23,539 nt of DNA from positions 1-23,539 of the IMG/VR virus record IMGVR_UViG_3300023179_005084. One strand, written 5' to 3'. The position numbers were made by a program, and so were the translations under genes. Position 1 is the stretch's first letter. Every line of letters begins with the position of its first letter. The notes beneath the pieces were generated by a model. It had not been told where the DNA came from, searched no databases, and worked only from the letters and a program-made list of their open reading frames with translations. This document shows positions 21,438-23,539 of the stretch, piece by piece. The stretch is from a virus.

Positions 21438-22387
21438 TGAGTAAGTTTCAACTGGTAAATTACAATTTTGATGACCAAAGAATAGATTTTAGAATCAATC
21501 ATCCTGTTAAAGACGGTTATATTATAACTAAGGATATAGATTTAGATACTACTATCTATAAAATGAAAATATGGGATGTAACTCCAGGACTATTTGCTTT
21601 CTTTATTCCAACACCAAGACATGGTTTTGATTTTCAAAGAGAGGATTTTGGTGGATTTACTTTTGAACTTATTGATGAGGGTGTTGTCTTAGAAAGACAA
21701 ATCCTTCGCTTCAGATACACTAACATGTACCAATACAAACAAAACATAAATGATTTTTATCATCCTGTGTTTGTTAATTATAGGGAGTTTTTTGTTTATG
21801 ATAGGTATAAAGAATTTAATTTTGAGGGCTGTAAAAATGTTATTGATGCTGGAGCTAGTGTAGGTCTATTTACTCAATACATGTTAAATAAAGGAGCTAA
21901 ACAAGTAGCATCTGTTGAATGTGATGATAGAAGTATAGTAGCTTTATTTAGTAATTTTATTAGTAACCCTAAAGTTAAAATCATTGGAGTAGCATTATCA
22001 GACATTGATGGTGAAAAAGAATTATATTGGAAAGAAGATAATCCATTAGTAAACAGTTTAGATATTAATGGTAGTGAGTTTAGTATTCAAGATAATCCTA
22101 ATTCTAAAACAGTTAAAACTACAACTTTAGAAACTTTAATTTCTAATTTAGAATGGGATAAAATTGATTTACTTAAAATAGATATCGAAGGTAGTGAATG
22201 GGATGTTATTAATACCACATCAGATGATACTTTTAAAAATATAGATAAAATATTATTAGAGTACCATTGGCCAAAAGGCAAACTACAGTCTATAATTTCT
22301 AGATTCCAATCATTAGGATTTAAACACATGTTTGAACCTGGTTGTGATGGAAGTGAAGAAAACGGGACAGTATTCTTTTCAAAATAA
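21437..22387 (+). CDS. FkbM-family SAM-dependent methyltransferase
   Basis: This is a 316-residue protein. Residues 1-125 form an N-terminal domain not typical of the family core. Motif I is NVIDAGASVGLFTQYML (about 134-150), followed by VASVECDD with the acidic residue for ribose binding. IIGVALSDIDGEKELYW and the signature LLKIDIEGSEWDVI (about 244-257) are hallmarks of FkbM O-methyltransferases. Family members methylate hydroxyl groups on sugars or small molecules. It is separated from the main glycan block by about 4 kb of unrelated genes. It could still modify the same glycan, for example by O-methylation after polymerisation. That link is inference. Confidence 0.85.
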   Translation: MSKFQLVNYNFDDQRIDFRINHPVKDGYIITKDIDLDTTIYKMKIWDVTPGLFAFFIPTPRHGFDFQREDFGGFTFELIDEGVVLERQILRFRYTNMYQYKQNINDFYHPVFVNYREFFVYDRYKEFNFEGCKNVIDAGASVGLFTQYMLNKGAKQVASVECDDRSIVALFSNFISNPKVKIIGVALSDIDGEKELYWKEDNPLVNSLDINGSEFSIQDNPNSKTVKTTTLETLISNLEWDKIDLLKIDIEGSEWDVINTTSDDTFKNIDKILLEYHWPKGKLQSIISRFQSLGFKHMFEPGCDGSEENGTVFFSK

Positions 22388-22388
22388 T

Positions 22389-22419
22389 TTGGCTTCCTGA
22401 ACTCCTGTTCGTATATTCA
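22389..22419 (+). promoter_or_regulatory. Bacteroidota-type promoter P4 (TTGGC / TATATTCA)
   Basis: TTGGC starts at 22389 and TATATTCA covers 22412-22419, with 20 bases after TTG. The first 17 bases from the preceding stop codon onwards (22385-22401) are identical to those at 23122-23138 before the last gene. The ATG at 22436 is 16 bases downstream, the same distance as at 19401. Confidence 0.68.
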
Positions 22420-22435
22420 TGTCATAATAAAGGTT

Positions 22436-22906
22436 ATGGCATTACACAGAATAATTGAAACACACAAAGTAAACATTTTAGGTCAAGACATTACTTATAC
22501 CAATAAGTTTCTTAAATACTCTAAAAGTACATCTTATGGTTTCAAACCATCTAAGAGTTTAGTTAGTCAAGGTGTTTATGTGTTTAGATACACTTATGAA
22601 CACCATTCATTACCCCCAACATTATTTGTTTCACCTGTTTCAGGTAAGAAATTTATTGTCCCTACTTGGCAAGAGGTTCATCCACAAACTACATTATTAG
22701 ATATTGAGTGGATTAGACCAGTTAAAGTAGAAGTACCTGTAGAAAAAGGAACTTGGATGTTTGAATCCTCAAGTGAAAAAGGTATATTTTACAAAGTTAC
22801 TAAACAAGGTGATAAATTAACTTGCAACTGTTCAGGCTTTTATAGATGTAAAGATAGAAACAAAGGTTGTGTCCATTGCCAGAAAGTTCGTAAACAATTA
22901 AATTAA
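22436..22906 (+). CDS. SWIM-type zinc-finger protein
   Basis: This is a 156-residue protein. Residues 118-150 read FYKVTKQGDKLTCNC, then SGFYRCKDRNKGCVHC. Cys130-x-Cys132 plus Cys145-x-His147 gives CxC...CxH, the SWIM zinc finger, which binds DNA or protein. Cys138 and Cys148 are extra. Residues 1-105 form a beta-rich domain with no recognised family (KVNILGQDITYTNKFLKYSK, VYVFRYTYEHH). It opens a transcription unit behind P4, and its stop overlaps the next start by one base. The role is unknown, plausibly DNA-binding. Confidence 0.72.
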   Translation: MALHRIIETHKVNILGQDITYTNKFLKYSKSTSYGFKPSKSLVSQGVYVFRYTYEHHSLPPTLFVSPVSGKKFIVPTWQEVHPQTTLLDIEWIRPVKVEVPVEKGTWMFESSSEKGIFYKVTKQGDKLTCNCSGFYRCKDRNKGCVHCQKVRKQLN

Positions 22907-23124
22907 TGATAACAAATAAACGTCCTAAAAAAACTAAAATCGAAATCGATTTGATGGGTCCTGAAGGTAATGCTTTTGCTCTATTAGGTATTGCTAAAGA
23001 CTTATGTCACAAAACAGGCATTGAATGGGAACCAGTTAAAAATGAAATGACAAGTAGTGACTATGAAAATCTAATTAATGTTTTAGATAAACATTTTGGT
23101 GATATAATAGTCATGTACAGGTAA
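22906..23124 (+). CDS. Hypothetical small protein
   Basis: This is a 72-residue protein starting at the base shared with the previous stop (TAATG). The N-terminus is basic (TNKRPKKTKIEIDLMGPEGN), then come FALLGIAKDLCHKTGIEWEP and YENLINVLDKHFGDIIVMYR. The pattern 'd.mGPeGNaf.ilg.a' is one I associate with small uncharacterised phage proteins, but I cannot assign a function. It is in the same operon as the SWIM protein. The stop codon TAA is part of the repeated block that begins the next promoter. Confidence 0.65.
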   Translation: MITNKRPKKTKIEIDLMGPEGNAFALLGIAKDLCHKTGIEWEPVKNEMTSSDYENLINVLDKHFGDIIVMYR

Positions 23125-23125
23125 T

Positions 23126-23156
23126 TTGGCTTCCTGAAGGATTGTTTGTATATTCA
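23126..23156 (+). promoter_or_regulatory. Bacteroidota-type promoter P5 (TTGGC / TATATTCA)
   Basis: TTGGC starts at 23126 and TATATTCA covers 23149-23156, with 20 bases after TTG. It is nearly the same sequence as P4. The ATG at 23161 is only four bases after the box, so the transcript would be leaderless or nearly so. Confidence 0.66.
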
Positions 23157-23160
23157 CGGT

Positions 23161-23539
23161 ATGGAAATAAAGGTTATAGAAAAAACAGAACGTAGAGGTA
23201 GGCCCACGGAAGTACCTGCTGTAGTATTAGAAAAATTTGAAAGAACATTCTACGAGTTTGCTAATGAGCAATATCAAAAGGATGGTCGTAAAACTACTTG
23301 GTTTTATGATAAAAGCAAAAATTCTAATGGTCCTTATAAAGTAGAAGTAACTTATCCTAAAGGCTATAAACATGAAAAATTTAAAGCAGAAAAAGGTAAA
23401 GCATATAATGGTCAACCTGTAGTAATGGTGTTCAAAACATCAGAACGTTCAAATGCTAAAACTAAAATGAAAGTATGGAATAATGAAAATATTGACTACA
23501 TTATTTCAGCTCCTACATTACCAGGTGTTCCTGATAATG
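23161..23539 (+). CDS. Unknown protein with AT-hook-like N-terminus, cut by right edge
   Basis: An open frame of 126 codons runs from the ATG at 23161 to the window edge without a stop. The start is MEIKVIEKTERRGRPTEVPA, with RGRP as a possible AT-hook. The body is lysine- and aromatic-rich with alternating strands (GPYKVEVTYPKGYKHEKF, VVMVFKTSERSNAKTKMKVW). No family was recognised. The strong promoter just upstream suggests high or timed expression. It may be a DNA-associated phage protein; the missing C-terminus prevents a better call. Confidence 0.65.
   Translation, partial: MEIKVIEKTERRGRPTEVPAVVLEKFERTFYEFANEQYQKDGRKTTWFYDKSKNSNGPYKVEVTYPKGYKHEKFKAEKGKAYNGQPVVMVFKTSERSNAKTKMKVWNNENIDYIISAPTLPGVPDN

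Noticed and set aside
1-23539. tRNA genes, CRISPR array, insertion sequence or attachment site
   Set aside because: No cloverleaf, regularly spaced repeats, transposase or flanking direct repeats were seen by eye; a tRNA or repeat search would settle small cases.

Overview
The window is a densely packed, AT-rich stretch with every credible gene on the + strand. Stop and start codons overlap at most junctions and there is no gene-free gap above 300 bases. It reads as part of a large T4-like tailed phage (Caudoviricetes). The strongest marker is a small sliding-clamp-loader subunit resembling T4 gp62. Further support comes from a RecB/Cas4-type nuclease, two NUMOD-bearing homing endonucleases, a DksA/TraR zinc finger, a lysozyme-like transglycosylase and many small unknown proteins. 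The host was probably a member of the Bacteroidota, perhaps marine. Five sites carry a TTGG element exactly 20 bases after its TTG from a TATATT box, which fits the Bacteroidota -33/-7 promoter type (TTG...TAnnTTTG), and most starts lack a clear Shine-Dalgarno sequence. Host and habitat are inference.

Left part (1-2470): the tail of a homing endonuclease, a small membrane protein, an unknown protein, the gp62-like clamp-loader subunit, a MazG-like protein, an Fe-S PD-(D/E)XK nuclease and a ribbon-helix-helix protein.

Central part (2478-17386): about 15 kb of glycan genes in one direction with no obvious internal promoter or terminator. It holds two GT4 enzymes, two GT2 enzymes, a GT10/fucosyltransferase-like enzyme and an unknown, possibly GT-like protein. 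An unusual-sugar set follows: an RfbH/ColD-type PLP dehydratase with His in place of the catalytic Lys, an HpcH/HpaI-type aldolase, a HAD phosphatase, a ThDP enzyme of the acetolactate synthase/YerE type, a three-domain sugar C-methyltransferase and a short-chain epimerase/reductase. A sulfation set lies among these: a PAPS-type sulfotransferase directly coupled to an APS kinase, then a second HAD protein, an HxGH nucleotidyltransferase and a DUF2061 fusion. Together these could build a branched, possibly sulfated deoxysugar and attach it to virion or host glycans. The product is not determined by the sequence.

Right part (17383-23539): small unknown genes, a DksA-like zinc finger, an HTH + HNH protein whose nuclease residues are degenerate, a membrane protein and a membrane-anchored transglycosylase ended by a hairpin. 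Then come a complete GIY-YIG homing endonuclease, three tiny genes, an FkbM methyltransferase, a SWIM zinc-finger protein, a small unknown and a gene running off the right end. Recurrent promoters mark the starts of at least four transcription units in this part.
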